A stretch of DNA of 64,000 bases. Origin: Actinobaculum sp. 313 (GTDB taxonomy: Bacteria > Actinomycetota > Actinomycetes > Actinomycetales > Actinomycetaceae). The translations under genes and the position numbers were made by a program. The stretch's first letter is position 1. Every line of letters starts with the position of its first letter. Shown in pieces: positions 1 to 8,889 of the stretch. The stretch is from NCBI RefSeq assembly GCF_003073475.1, contig NZ_CP029033.1:1364001-1428000 (forward strand). The letters are read 5' to 3'. The notes under the pieces were generated by a model. That model was not told the DNA's origin, did no database searches, and saw nothing but the letters and a program-made list of their open reading frames with translations.

Positions 1-793
1 GGCCGGGTCGTAACCCGATCAGAGCCCTCTATATCTGGGAGGGTGGCCTGGGCATCTGGGGTGCAATTACACTCGGCGGTGTGGGTGTGTACCTCGCCTG
101 TCGGCGGCTCGGCCTTCGCCTAGCACCGGTTGCGGACGCATTGGCGCCCGGATTGCTGGTGGCGCAGGCCGTGGGAAGAATCGGTAACTACTTCAACCAG
201 GAGCTTTACGGTAGGCCCACCGACGTACCGTGGGCTCTGGAGGTGGATAGCACGCATCGGGTAGCGGGATACGCGACGGAGGCGACTTTCCACCCGACCT
301 TCCTTTACGAACTATTGTGGTGCCTCGCCGGAGCGCTCGTTCTACTGTGGCTGGAACGGCGCTTCAACCTGGTGGCGGGTCAGCTGTTTGCCGCCTATGT
401 CATGGTGTACACGGCCGGGCGGATGTGGATCGAGACTCTACGCATCGACACCGCGCACCACATCCTTGGATTGCGGCTGAACGTGTGGACGGCAATTGTC
501 GTCTTCCTCGGTGGTTTGATTGCGCTGGTTTTGCTGCGTCGCCGCTATCGGGAGCACCCGGATGCCAACGACATTTGGCGTGCCGGTAAGGACCCCTCCC
601 GAGAAGACTCCGATCAGGACCGCGCAGAAGACGAAAATGACGTGCAGGACGACGTCGACGGTGAGGATCCCGACGGAGGTGAACATCCCGACGGGAGGAC
701 ACCTCCGCCGATGGCGAAGATGACTGCGCGCTCAGCGATGCGCAGGATTCGGCCTGCGCCGGGGCCGATCAGGCTGGGAGTAGCCCCGCCTGA
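1..793 (+). CDS. lgt: prolipoprotein diacylglyceryl transferase, 5'-truncated and frameshifted near its end
   Basis: Lgt moves diacylglycerol from phosphatidylglycerol onto the lipobox cysteine of prolipoproteins in the cytoplasmic membrane. The reading frame is open from base 3, so the N-terminal part lies outside the window. The family signature is visible as GRIGNYFNQELYG, and hydrophobic segments follow up to about base 540. The tail is cytoplasmic and rich in Asp and Glu. As read, the frame continues to 905, but after about 695 its composition switches from acidic to Arg/Pro-rich. Restoring one G in the GGG run at 693-695 continues the acidic tail to a stop at 791-793. I take that as the true end. 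This is the first of a series of identical one-base losses in this window. Clients in the window include MetQ and RibY. Confidence 0.9.
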
Positions 794-927
794 CTGTGCC
801 TTGCGCGGATATGCGCGGCATAGCGGACCAGGGGAGCGCGTTACGACATGCGCCGCGCTCTTGACCGACAGTCACTATTGTGGTCAGCGCAACCAAGGCG
901 CCTAGTCTTCTTCGCACGCCCCTCGGG

Positions 928-933
928 TAGAAT
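928..933 (+). promoter_or_regulatory. -10 element of pyk (leaderless start)
   Basis: TAGAAT ends 7 bases before the pyk ATG at 941, so transcription should begin at or next to the A of the start codon. There is no ribosome binding site in between. The -35 region (905-910) is weak. Confidence 0.5.
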
Positions 934-940
934 TTGTGCC

Positions 941-2367
941 ATGCGTAGAGCGAAGATTGTCTGCACTCTCGGCCCGGCCACCGACACTCAGGAAAGAATC
1001 CTCGAGCTGGCTGAAGCGGGGATGAATGTTGCGCGTATCAATGCGTCGCATGGTTCGCACGAAGAACACGAAGAGCGGATCGCGCGCGTACGCAAGGCGG
1101 CGGAGACTACAGGCAAGGCGATCGCGGTACTCGTTGATCTACAAGGTCCGAAGATTCGTCTGGGCACGTTCCCGGACGGTCCGGTTGACCTCGGCGTCGG
1201 CGACAGCTTTACCATTACGACCGAGGATGTTCCCGGTACAAAGGAACTCGCCTCGACAACGTTCAAGGGGCTGCCCGGAGATTGCCATCCCGGCGATAGC
1301 ATCCTGATCGACGATGGAAAGGTAGCGGCGCGTGTGACCGGCATCGATGGGCCGCGCGTACACACCACAATCGAAGTCGCGGGGCGGGTGTCGGATCACA
1401 AGGGATTAATCTTCCCGGTGTAGCGGTGTCGGTCCCGGCGCTTTCCGCGAAGGACCGGGAGGATCTCAAGTGGGCGCTGAGAATAGGCGCGGATGTCATC
1501 GCCCTGTCGTTCGTGCGTTCTCCTGCGGATATTGACGATGTTCACGAGATCATGGATCAGGTGGGTGTACGGCTGCCGGTTATCGCCAAGATTGAGAAAC
1601 CGCAGGCCGTGGCGAATCTCGATGGTATTATTCGAGCTTTTGACGGGATCATGGTGGCGCGAGGCGATCTGGGAGTGGAGGTTCCGCTCGAGCAGGTGCC
1701 GATCATGCAGAAGCGGGCCATTGATCTGGCACGCAAGCGTTCTAAGCCGGTGATCGTTGCGACACAGGTTCTGGAGTCGATGATCCAGAATCCGCGCCCG
1801 ACTCGCGCGGAGGCTTCAGACTGCGCGAATGCGATTATCGACGGCGCAGACGCGGTTATGCTCTCCGGTGAAACCTCCGTTGGTTTGTACCCGATTGAAT
1901 GCGTACAGACTATGGCGAATATCATTGAGTGGGCCGAGGAACATGGCATGGAGCAGATTCCCTTGCTAGGTAATCTGCATAAGACGCGCAACGGTGTACT
2001 CACGCGCGCCGCCGTCGAAATCGGTGAATCACTTGGCGTCGCCTATATCGTCGTGTTCACCGAGTCGGGCCAAACCGCCCGGCGAGTGGCACGTCTGCGC
2101 TCACGACTTCCGTTGCTCGTGTTCACACCAGATCCGCGCGTGCGTAACCAGCTCGCATTGACATGGGGCATCGAAACGTTTACTGTTCCGCATGTCAAGC
2201 ATACGGACGACATGGTGGCCCAGGTTGACCACTTGTTGCGCGAAATGGAATTGGCTGAGGACGGAGAACGTATCGTCGTCATCGCTGGAATGCCTGCCGG
2301 CGTTTCCGGTTCCACGAATACGATTCGTGTGCATAAGATGGGTGAGACCCTGCCGCGTCGCGGCTAG
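941..2367 (+). CDS. pyk: pyruvate kinase (one-base frameshift)
   Basis: Pyruvate kinase turns phosphoenolpyruvate and ADP into pyruvate and ATP, the last step of glycolysis. The N-terminal piece (941-1423) begins MRRAKIVCTLGPA and carries the INASHG motif. The C-terminal piece (from about 1420 in the next frame) holds VIAKIEKPQA with the catalytic Lys, MVARGDLGVE and ATQVLESMI. The two join perfectly if one C or G is restored in CCCGG at 1414-1418, giving 475 residues, the normal family length. As read, the gene stops at 1421. No ribosome binding site precedes ATG 941; a TAGAAT hexamer 7 bases upstream suggests a leaderless mRNA. The frameshift is more likely a sequencing artefact than a natural mutation. 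Confidence 0.93.
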
Positions 2368-2373
2368 GCTATT

Positions 2374-2456
2374 GCTCCCGTGGTGGAATTGGCAGACACA
2401 CCGCACTCAAAATGCGGCGCCTTCAAAGCGTGCGGGTTCGAGTCCCGCCGGGAGCA
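2374..2456 (+). tRNA. tRNA-Leu (anticodon CAA)
   Basis: The acceptor arms GCTCCCG (2374-2380) and CGGGAGC (2449-2455) pair over 7 bp, with discriminator A at 2456. The anticodon stem CCGCA/TGCGG encloses the loop CTCAAAA, so the anticodon is CAA and reads UUG. The T arm has the GTTCGAGTC loop. The long variable arm (class II) fits tRNA-Leu. CCA is not encoded. It lies 6 bases after the pyk stop. Confidence 0.95.
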
Positions 2457-2597
2457 CAGGCATGGTTAGCGGTCCTGCGACCGAGGAAAGAAAGGTAAGA
2501 AACGGGCGTGACCTGCGAAGATCTATGATTCGCCGGTTGGAGGCGTTATTATGAAACAGTCCAATAGATGGCGCCCGTCAAAGGAGACAGTGACAGC

Positions 2598-3224
2598 ATG
2601 GCAGAAGATGAGGTAACGGAATCACAGTCCGCCGAGGCACAGCGGCAGCGCGTCCGCGCGCTCGTCGTCGAGGATGAGGCGTTGATCCGGCTCGATATCG
2701 TCGAAACGCTTGAGGATGCAGGATACGAGGTGGTCGGGCAGGCCGGCGATGGCGAGACGGCCATTGAACTTGCCGACGAACTTGAGCCTGAATTAATCGT
2801 TATGGATGTCAAGATGCCCGGGATGGATGGCATTACCGCGGCTGATCGCATCCTGCAGGATCGCCGATGCGCGATTGTTATGCTCACGGCGTTCTCGCAG
2901 AGCGAGTTGGTTGAGCGGGCACGCGATGCGGGCGCTATGGCTTACGTTGTCAAGCCTTTCACTCCTGCGGAACTCATTCCGGCGGTTGAGATCGCTGTCT
3001 CGCGCAGTCAGGAGATCGAGGCGTTGGAAGGTGAAGTCGCAAGCCTGACCGAACAGTTCGAGACCCGTAAGAGGGTCGACCGTGCGAAGGGCCTGTTGCA
3101 GGCGCGTATGGGGCTCACGGAGCCGGAAGCATTTCGATGGATCCAAAAGACCTCGATGGATCGGCGTCTGACCATGCGTGAGGTGGCGGATGCCGTCATC
3201 GACCAGGTCGGTGGCAAAGACTAA
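2598..3224 (+). CDS. pdtaR: ANTAR-domain response regulator, PdtaR-like
   Basis: This is a 208-residue two-domain regulator. The N-terminal receiver domain (about residues 20-135) contains the acidic pair in VVEDEALIR, the phospho-acceptor Asp in VMDVKMPGMDG, the Thr in MLTAFSQ and the Lys in YVVKPF. A coiled linker leads to a C-terminal ANTAR RNA-binding domain, seen as RAKGLLQARMGLTEPEAFRW. In the family, phosphorylation by a PdtaS-type sensor exposes ANTAR to bind two-hexaloop RNAs and oppose termination. No partner kinase is in the window. The ATG at 2598 is chosen because AAAGGAGAC precedes it at 2579-2587. An upstream in-frame start at 2568 has no such site. It sits between tRNA-Leu and a strong convergent terminator, as in the mycobacterial order pyk-pdtaR-polA. 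Confidence 0.9.
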   Translation: MAEDEVTESQSAEAQRQRVRALVVEDEALIRLDIVETLEDAGYEVVGQAGDGETAIELADELEPELIVMDVKMPGMDGITAADRILQDRRCAIVMLTAFSQSELVERARDAGAMAYVVKPFTPAELIPAVEIAVSRSQEIEALEGEVASLTEQFETRKRVDRAKGLLQARMGLTEPEAFRWIQKTSMDRRLTMREVADAVIDQVGGKD

Positions 3225-3238
3225 CCGCATTGAGCCAA

Positions 3239-3279
3239 GGCGAGGGGCTGGGGTATACGACCCCGGCCCCTCGCCTTTT
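3239..3279 (+). terminator. intrinsic terminator after pdtaR, probably bidirectional
   Basis: Arms 3239-3254 and 3260-3275 form a 16-bp GC-rich stem with one G-T wobble and a 5-base loop (ATACG), followed by TTTT. It lies between the converging pdtaR and thioesterase genes. Confidence 0.9.
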
Positions 3280-3313
3280 GGACGTCGCGATAGATTCTTC
3301 CTGCGCCGGTTCG

Positions 3314-3715
3314 CTAAGCGGAGGGACGCCTGACGTACACTGCGGTGAGACGCCCAGCCGCCGTCAGAACTCCGGTGTCGTCGCGCACATGTACCTGAGC
3401 ACAGAAGCTCGAGCGTCCTTCCGATAACACGGTTGCAGTCGCGGTGACATGGCCTGTCAGCGCTGAGCGAAGTTGGCTGACGGAGAGTTCGGTCCCCACC
3501 GGAATACGCCCTTTGGGCGCGTGAAAGCTGGCGAGGATTGAACCGGCATGTTCGATTAACACGCCATTAGCGCCGCCGTGTAGCAGTCCGATGGGCTGGG
3601 TGTTTCCCGCCACAGGTAGGCGCATACGTACCTGGCGTGGTGTTGCCTCGATCAACTCGACACCCATCGTGTTCGCCAAGGCGCCCAGATCGTGTAAGAA
3701 CAGGTTGTCACTCAT
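3314..3715 (-). CDS. PaaI-type hotdog-fold thioesterase
   Basis: This 133-residue protein has the single hotdog fold of the 4HBT/PaaI family, which hydrolyses acyl-CoA or aryl-CoA thioesters as oligomers. The signature GLLHGGANGVLIEHAGS contains the HGG motif and the acidic residue that usually does catalysis. The length is normal. The substrate cannot be told from sequence. It is transcribed divergently from polA, and the two promoters sit back to back between 3716 and 3771. Its -10 hexamer TACTAT ends 6 bases before the ATG, so the transcript should be leaderless. It converges on pdtaR across a shared terminator. The same thioesterase-polA neighbourhood is common in actinobacteria. Confidence 0.85.
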   Translation of the reverse strand: MSDNLFLHDLGALANTMGVELIEATPRQVRMRLPVAGNTQPIGLLHGGANGVLIEHAGSILASFHAPKGRIPVGTELSVSQLRSALTGHVTATATVLSEGRSSFCAQVHVRDDTGVLTAAGRLTAVYVRRPSA

Positions 3716-3721
3716 GGGATG

Positions 3722-3727
3722 ATAGTA
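3722..3727 (-). promoter_or_regulatory. -10 element of the thioesterase gene (leaderless)
   Basis: Read on the minus strand the hexamer is TACTAT, close to consensus, followed by 6 bases and then the ATG at 3715. No ribosome binding site fits in that gap. Confidence 0.6.
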
Positions 3728-3758
3728 CGCGTTGGATACCCCAACCGGCTTCCTGCCG

Positions 3759-3764
3759 TAGGCT
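3759..3764 (+). promoter_or_regulatory. -10 element of polA (leaderless)
   Basis: TAGGCT is followed by 7 bases and then the GTG start of polA at 3772. The same hexamer at the same distance precedes rpe and hisE in this window. Confidence 0.55.
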
Positions 3765-3771
3765 TATCTGT

Positions 3772-6434
3772 GTGAACACGCTGCTGCTCGTCGATGGCCA
3801 CTCCATCGCATTCCGCGCTTTCTACGCCTTGCGTGCAGAAAGCTTCCGCACCGCAAACGGCCGCTATACCAATGCAGTTTACGGCTTCACCTCAACCCTG
3901 CTAAAGATCCTCGCGGATCATAAGCCCACCCACGTAGCGGTGGCTTTCGATTTGCCGGGAGGAACGTTCCGTACGCGTCGCTATCCCGAGTACAAGGGTG
4001 GTCGCGCGAAGACGCCAGAGGAGTTCATCGGACAGATAGAACTCATTCAGGAGACACTTGATGTTCTGGGGATCCGCTGGCTCACGGTAAACGACTTCGA
4101 GGCTGACGACATTATCGCCACGCTGGCCACCAAGGGCCGCGCCGCAGATATGCGCGTGTACATCGCTTCGGGCGATAAAGACTCCTTCCAACTCGTCGGA
4201 GAGCAATGCAGCGTGCTGTACCCGATGCCGCGCTCGGAGATGCAGGAACTCGACCCGGTGGGAATTGTGCGGAAAACGGGGGTGAGTCCGGAGCAATACT
4301 CGGACCTCGCCGCACTAGTAGGAGAGAGCGCCGACAATCTCCCCGGCGTTCCGGGGGTAGGGCCGAAGACTGCGGCCAAGTGGATCAAGGAGTACGGCGA
4401 CCTCATCGGCATTCTGGCGCATGCCGATGAGATCAAGGGAAAGGCCGGCGAATCGCTGCGCAGCCATATCGGCCAGGTTCAGACCAATCGGGAATTGAAC
4501 CACTTGGTGACTGATTTGCCGATCGGTGAGGATCTCAGCGAATTCCTACCGCGCGGTGTGGATCGGCAAGCGGTACATGAGCTTTTCGACACGCTCGACT
4601 TCACCGGACTGCGCACGCGGGTTCTGCAGGAGCTTCCCGCGCGAGATGGAGATGACTCCCACATGAGTGACTCGCTCGACTTGGCCGTTGAACTCAGCGA
4701 GCGTGGTTTTGACGCTTGGCTGACGGCACATCGGGGAGACGACTACGGCGTTTACGTCGAGTCGGGCACTGCAGGCGCGTTGATCGCCGTGGCGGGGCAC
4801 GATAGCGAGGTGTGGTGTGCGGAAAGCGAGGAGCTGGGTGAGGATGATGCGCAGGCCCTGACGTACTGGTTGCGCGACGGCGATGCAGACAAAACGTTCC
4901 ACGATTCCAAGCGCGCACGGCACATTCTGGCGACCGCGCTTAATGCCGAGATCTGTGGCGTTGTGGCCGATACTCTATTGCAGGCGTATCTGCTCTACCC
5001 GGACCAGCGAGAGTACGATCTGGAAGACCTTGTGCTCAGGCATCTCGGCTCGGATTTCGGCGAACGGGCCGATAGCGACCTCTTTAGCCTGGAGGGCGCG
5101 CGACGCGATGGAGCGGTACGGGCCGCTGCGGTGCGCCCGCTGTCCGATGCCCTGGGCAATATGTTGGCGCAACGCGGAGAAGACGGCGACCTGAAGCGCC
5201 TTGAGCTCGGCGTAGCGGAGTTGCTATTCCGGATGGAACAGACGGGGATCGCCGTCGACGAGCCGTATCTGGAGTCGCTACACATCGATTTTGATGCTCG
5301 CGTCGAAACCGCGGCGCGAGTGGCGTATGAGGCGATCGGCCACGAAGTGAACCTCTCCAGTCCCAAGCAACTGCAGACGGTGCTGTTCGATGAACTACGT
5401 CTGCCGCCCACCCGCAAGACGAAGTCCGGGTACACGACCAATGCGGATGCTCTGGCAGAACTTGCAGCGAAGATCGCATTACGAGAAGACGACCAGGCCG
5501 TGGCGGGGCAGACCTTCCTCGCCGCATTACTTGAGCATCGTGACGCGATTAAGCTGCGGCAGTCGGTAGAGGGCCTGCAACGCTCCATTGCCGATGATGG
5601 ACGGGTTCATACCACCTATCAGCAGGCGGTGGCCGCAACGGGTAGGCTTTCATCCACCGAGCCCAATCTGCAGAACATTCACGCGCGTACCGAGGAGGGT
5701 CGGCAGATACGCGAGGCTTTCATCCCAGAGGCACCCTATGTCGGTCTGCTCACTGCGGACTATTCGCAGATCGAGATGCGACTGATGGCCTCGCTTTCCG
5801 GAGACAGCGCGCTAATCGACGCGTTCCGCCAGGGAGCCGACCTTCACACGTATGTGGCCTCGCGTGTCTTCGGTGTTCCCGAATCTGAGATCGTTGCGGA
5901 GCAGCGTTCGAAGATCAAAGCCATGAGTTATGGGCTCGCCTACGGTTTGTCGGCCTTCGGGTTGTCTCGTCAGCTCCATATTGACGTCGCCGAAGCGCAG
6001 GGCCTGATGGATGACTATTTCTCGCGCTTCGGAAAGGTACGTGCATACCTGGACTCCCTTGTGGAAAGAGCTCGCCGCGATGGGTACACGGAGACAATCC
6101 TCGGCCGTCGGCGCTATCTGCCGGAGCTGAGTTCCACCAACCGGCAGGTCCGCGAGACGGCGGAGCGAATGGCGCTTAATGCCCCATCCAGGGCTCTGCC
6201 GCCGATGTCATCAAGCTGGCGATGGTTTCGGTGGCGCGCAATCTTGATCGGGAGCGACTGACGTCGCGTATTCTGCTACAGGTCCATGACGAACTCGTGC
6301 TTGAGATTGCGCCGGGGGAGCGCGAATGCGTGCAGGAGATCGTACGTGAGGCCATGGAGGGCGCCGTCGCGCTCGATGTGCCGCTTTCTGTGGGATTCGG
6401 CTACGGGGAGAACTGGCGCGCTGCCGCCCACTGA
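3772..6434 (+). CDS. polA: DNA polymerase I (one-base frameshift)
   Basis: PolA fills gaps and removes RNA primers during replication and repair. The N-terminal 5'-nuclease domain begins VNTLLLVDGHSIAFRAF and includes VAFDLPGGTFR. The central 3'-5' exonuclease-like domain looks degenerate, as is usual in actinobacteria. The polymerase domain shows motif A (LLTADYSQIEMR) and the O-helix region (RSKIKAMSYGLAYG). Motif C (QVHDELVLE) lies in a second frame. The two frames join if one C is restored in CCCC at 6182-6185, giving 887 residues, the expected size. As read, the protein loses motif C and would be inactive. The GTG start at 3772 is chosen from homology and from the -10 hexamer 7 bases upstream. 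Confidence 0.93.
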
Positions 6435-6446
6435 GTTGTTTTCTTG

Positions 6447-6533
6447 CCACATATGTGGGATAGAACCCGTAGACCGGTCGCTGACTCGGGTGCGGCGGGC
6501 TGTCCGCTCGTCGCATATGTGGCGTAAAACCCG
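6447..6533. repeat. paired palindromic elements between polA and rpsA
   Basis: A perfect 12-bp palindrome CCACATATGTGG lies at 6447-6458. From 6450 a 20-base unit, CATATGTGG then two bases then TA(G/A)AACCCG, recurs at 6514. The period is exactly 64 bp, about six helical turns. The three mismatches fall at unit positions 10, 11 and 14. Placement upstream of the rpsA promoter suggests a regulator site, but this is inference. Confidence 0.5.
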
Positions 6534-6553
6534 CGCAAATCCGCGGTTACTGT

Positions 6554-6582
6554 TTGCGGCTCCCCCCGGACTCCCGTAGAAT
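6554..6582 (+). promoter_or_regulatory. probable rpsA promoter
   Basis: TTGCGG (6554-6559), a 17-base spacer and TAGAAT (6577-6582). It would give a 5' leader of about 70 bases before the rpsA ATG. That leader could allow the S1 autoregulation known in other bacteria. Confidence 0.6.
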
Positions 6583-6662
6583 TGCATACCGGTGCGGCTC
6601 TACGCCGTGTCACTTCATTGTCCATATCGATTTCTATTGTCCGTATCGGAGTCATTAACTTC

Positions 6663-8141
6663 ATGACCGCTAACACCCCCGCAGCTTCGAGTCTCCCGCA
6701 GGTCGCAATCAACGACATCGGCACCGAGGAAGATCTTCTCGCCGCAGTTGACAAGACCATCAAGTACTTCAATGACGGAGACATCGTCGAGGGTACTGTC
6801 GTCAAGGTCGACCACGATGAGGTCCTCCTTGACATTGGCTACAAGACCGAGGGAGTCATCCCCTCCAAAGAGCTTTCCATCAAGCACGATGTTGATCCTG
6901 ACGACGTCGTCAATGTGGGCGACGAGGTTGAAGCTCTCGTCCTGCAGAAAGAAGACAAAGAAGGGCGTCTACTGCTCTCCAAGAAGCGCGCCCAGTACGA
7001 GCGCGCATGGGCCCAGATTGAAGGCGTGAAAGAAGCTGAGGGTGTTGTTACCGGCACCGTCATCGAAGTCGTCAAGGGCGGCCTCATCCTGGATATCGGC
7101 CTGCGTGGATTCCTGCCGGCCTCCTTGGTTGAAATGCGCCGCGTGCGCGATCTGCAACCGTATATCGGCCGCGAGTTGGAAGCCAAGATCATTGAGCTGG
7201 ACAAGAACCGCAACAATGTTGTGCTTTCCCGCCGCGCCTGGCTGGAGGAGACACAGTCGCAGGCTCGCGGCGAGTTCCTGACCAACCTGAAGAAGGGCCA
7301 GGTTCGCGAGGGCGTTATCTCGTCCATCGTGAACTTCGGTGCCTTCGTTGACCTCGGTGGCGTCGACGGTCTCGTCCACGTCTCCGAGCTCTCGTGGAAG
7401 CATATCGATCACCCGAGCGAGGTTGTTGAAGTCGGTCAGAAGGTTACCGTCGAGGTACTCGATGTCGATATGGATCGCGAGCGGGTCTCGCTCTCCCTTA
7501 AGGCCACGCAGGAGGATCCGTGGCAGACCTTTGCCCGCACCCATGCCATCGGGCAGATCGTCCCCGGTAAGGTCACCAAGCTTGTGCCCTTCGGAGCCTT
7601 CGTCCGTGTTGAAGATGGCATCGAGGGTCTGGTCCATATCTCTGAGCTGGCCCAGCGCCACGTTGATCTGCCGGAGCAGGTTGTCAAGGTTGGCGACGAC
7701 GCTTTCGTGAAGGTTATCGATATCGACCTGGATCGCCGTCGTATCTCGCTGTCTCTCAAGCAGGCCAACGAAGGAGTCGATCCCAATTCGGAGGATTTCG
7801 ATCCGTCACTGTACGGCATGGCCACCGAGTACGACGACGAGGGCAACTACAAGTACCCCGAGGGCTTCGATCCGGTGTCCAACGAGTGGATGCCCGGTTT
7901 CGAGGCACAGCAAGAGGCATGGGAGAAGGAATACGCTGCAGCCCACGAGAGGTGGGAGGCGCACAAGACGCAAGTCGCCAAGGCATTGGAGGAGGATTCC
8001 GCTGCTTCCGCCGCGGGCGCCGCTACTCCGTCTGCCCCCGACGCAACGCCGTCGTCGTACTCCTCCGGTAGCGATGCCTCCGGCACGCTGGCCTCTGACG
8101 AGGCACTGGCGGCTCTGCGGGAGAAGCTGACGAACAACTGA
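6663..8141 (+). CDS. rpsA: 30S ribosomal protein S1
   Basis: S1 binds mRNA at the 30S platform and helps structured messages enter translation. The 492-residue protein holds four S1 RNA-binding (OB-fold) repeats at about residues 40-350, the usual actinobacterial count. Repeats 3 and 4 are the clearest, with the related phrases FGAFVDLGGVDGLVHVSELS and FGAFVRVEDGIEGLVHISEL. The C-terminal 140 residues are acidic and then Ala/Ser-rich and low in complexity. The ATG at 6663 begins MTANTPAASSLPQVAIND; the frame is open further upstream but no recognisable S1 sequence lies there. It follows polA on the same strand but has its own promoter candidate. Confidence 0.95.
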   Translation: MTANTPAASSLPQVAINDIGTEEDLLAAVDKTIKYFNDGDIVEGTVVKVDHDEVLLDIGYKTEGVIPSKELSIKHDVDPDDVVNVGDEVEALVLQKEDKEGRLLLSKKRAQYERAWAQIEGVKEAEGVVTGTVIEVVKGGLILDIGLRGFLPASLVEMRRVRDLQPYIGRELEAKIIELDKNRNNVVLSRRAWLEETQSQARGEFLTNLKKGQVREGVISSIVNFGAFVDLGGVDGLVHVSELSWKHIDHPSEVVEVGQKVTVEVLDVDMDRERVSLSLKATQEDPWQTFARTHAIGQIVPGKVTKLVPFGAFVRVEDGIEGLVHISELAQRHVDLPEQVVKVGDDAFVKVIDIDLDRRRISLSLKQANEGVDPNSEDFDPSLYGMATEYDDEGNYKYPEGFDPVSNEWMPGFEAQQEAWEKEYAAAHERWEAHKTQVAKALEEDSAASAAGAATPSAPDATPSSYSSGSDASGTLASDEALAALREKLTNN

Positions 8142-8167
8142 CCATTAGGCGGCATTTGGCCGCACAT

Positions 8168-8201
8168 GCATGAGGCCCGGGCGTACGCTCGGGCCTCATG
8201 C
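8168..8201 (+). terminator. hairpin after rpsA
   Basis: GCATGAGGCCCG (8168-8179) and its exact complement CGGGCCTCATGC (8190-8201) make a 12-bp stem with a 10-base loop. No T tract follows. Such T-less hairpins are common behind actinobacterial genes. Confidence 0.65.
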
Positions 8202-8652
8202 GCATGTCTGGGGTGGCGCGCGTGGGTGGAATGCACGCCTGTGCTCAAGCGTCACGCGTACCGCCAGGGATCGCGCCTGTGCTCGCACCTGACGCGCATG
8301 CCCACAGGTTTGCCAGCCGGTGAGTCTGGCATCTTCGTTCCCTTCCCCTCTCTCGGTTCTCCGGGTTTTCCGCAGTTTTCGCGAATAACCCGAAGTCTTG
8401 GCGAAAACCCGAAGATTCGGGCGTCGACGCCGAAGAGGCAGGCCTGGAATCACGACAGGGAGCGCGGAGACCTGCGCGCATCCGTTGGCGCCGCAGAGAC
8501 GGCGGAATGCATGGGCGACCGGCGTCATGTCGGGTGGATGTCCGCATTGTGACCGGCTGTGCGGGTCGTCGTGGGATCTTGTATGGTCATCGGTGGCAAT
8601 TCACAGGGTTGCCGGATAGGCGGCTCCGTCTAAACCAGGGAGGAGAGAAGAC
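8202..8652. other. long 5' intergenic region before the methionine operon
   Basis: I see no convincing gene here; open frames on both strands are Arg/Pro-rich and lack ribosome binding sites. Notable repeats are an 8-bp inverted repeat GTTTTCGC (8375-8382) / GCGAAAAC (8401-8408) and a near-direct repeat GCGAATAACCCGAAG (8381-8395) / GCGAAAACCCGAAG (8401-8414). A promoter for the leader ORF must lie at about 8530-8630, but no strong hexamer pair stands out. Confidence 0.4.
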
Positions 8653-8727
8653 ATGACACCTATGCACATGAGCATGTGTATGTGTTGCCGTAGAGCTCTG
8701 CCTCCGCCAGGGTGCGCTGCAGCATAG
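8653..8727 (+). CDS. Met/Cys-rich leader peptide (24 codons), candidate attenuator sensor
   Basis: The ORF reads MTPMHMSMCMCC, then RRALPPPGCAAA and a stop. Five of the first ten codons are ATG. Two more of the first twelve-codon block are the adjacent Cys codons 11-12, and another Cys is at codon 9. A strong ribosome binding site, GGGAGGAGAG (8638-8647), stands 5 bases before the ATG. Immediately downstream is a perfect intrinsic terminator (8748-8780), then an operon for methionine uptake. A short, well-initiated ORF enriched for the end product of the genes behind it, followed by a terminator, is the architecture of classical ribosome-mediated attenuation. I do not recognise the peptide from any described family. 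The sensing role is inference; the ORF, its site and the terminator are directly visible. Confidence 0.65.
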   Translation: MTPMHMSMCMCCRRALPPPGCAAA

Positions 8728-8780
8728 CCACAGCTTGCCAGACTTGAGGAGAGCAGAGCCAATGCCTGCTCTCCTTTTTT
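8695..8780 (+). promoter_or_regulatory. transcription attenuator with competing antiterminator
   Basis: Terminator: GGAGAGCAG (8748-8756) pairs perfectly with CTGCTCTCC (8766-8774) over a 9-base loop, followed by TTTTTT (8775-8780). Antiterminator: GCTCTGC (8695-8701) can pair with GCAGAGC (8753-8759) and CTCC (8702-8705) with GGAG (8748-8751), leaving A8752 bulged. The two pairings share the 5' terminator arm, so they exclude each other. The upstream partner lies inside the leader ORF, 7-20 bases past the Met/Cys codons. A ribosome stalled early on the Met codons would leave it free and favour read-through into the M20-metNIQ operon. Confidence 0.65.
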
Positions 8781-8889
8781 GTGTCTGGGGCAGGCGTCAG
8801 GTTTTATGCCCGACGCAGACCTCAGGCGCTGCAAGTAAGGCGGATAGGCGCCGGTCAGTGTTTAGCCGAACGCGATAGGGAAGAGGAAG

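Noticed and set aside
8166-8552. ORFs in the rpsA to leader-peptide interval
   Set aside because: They overlap the rpsA hairpin, are Arg/Pro-rich, and have no ribosome binding site.
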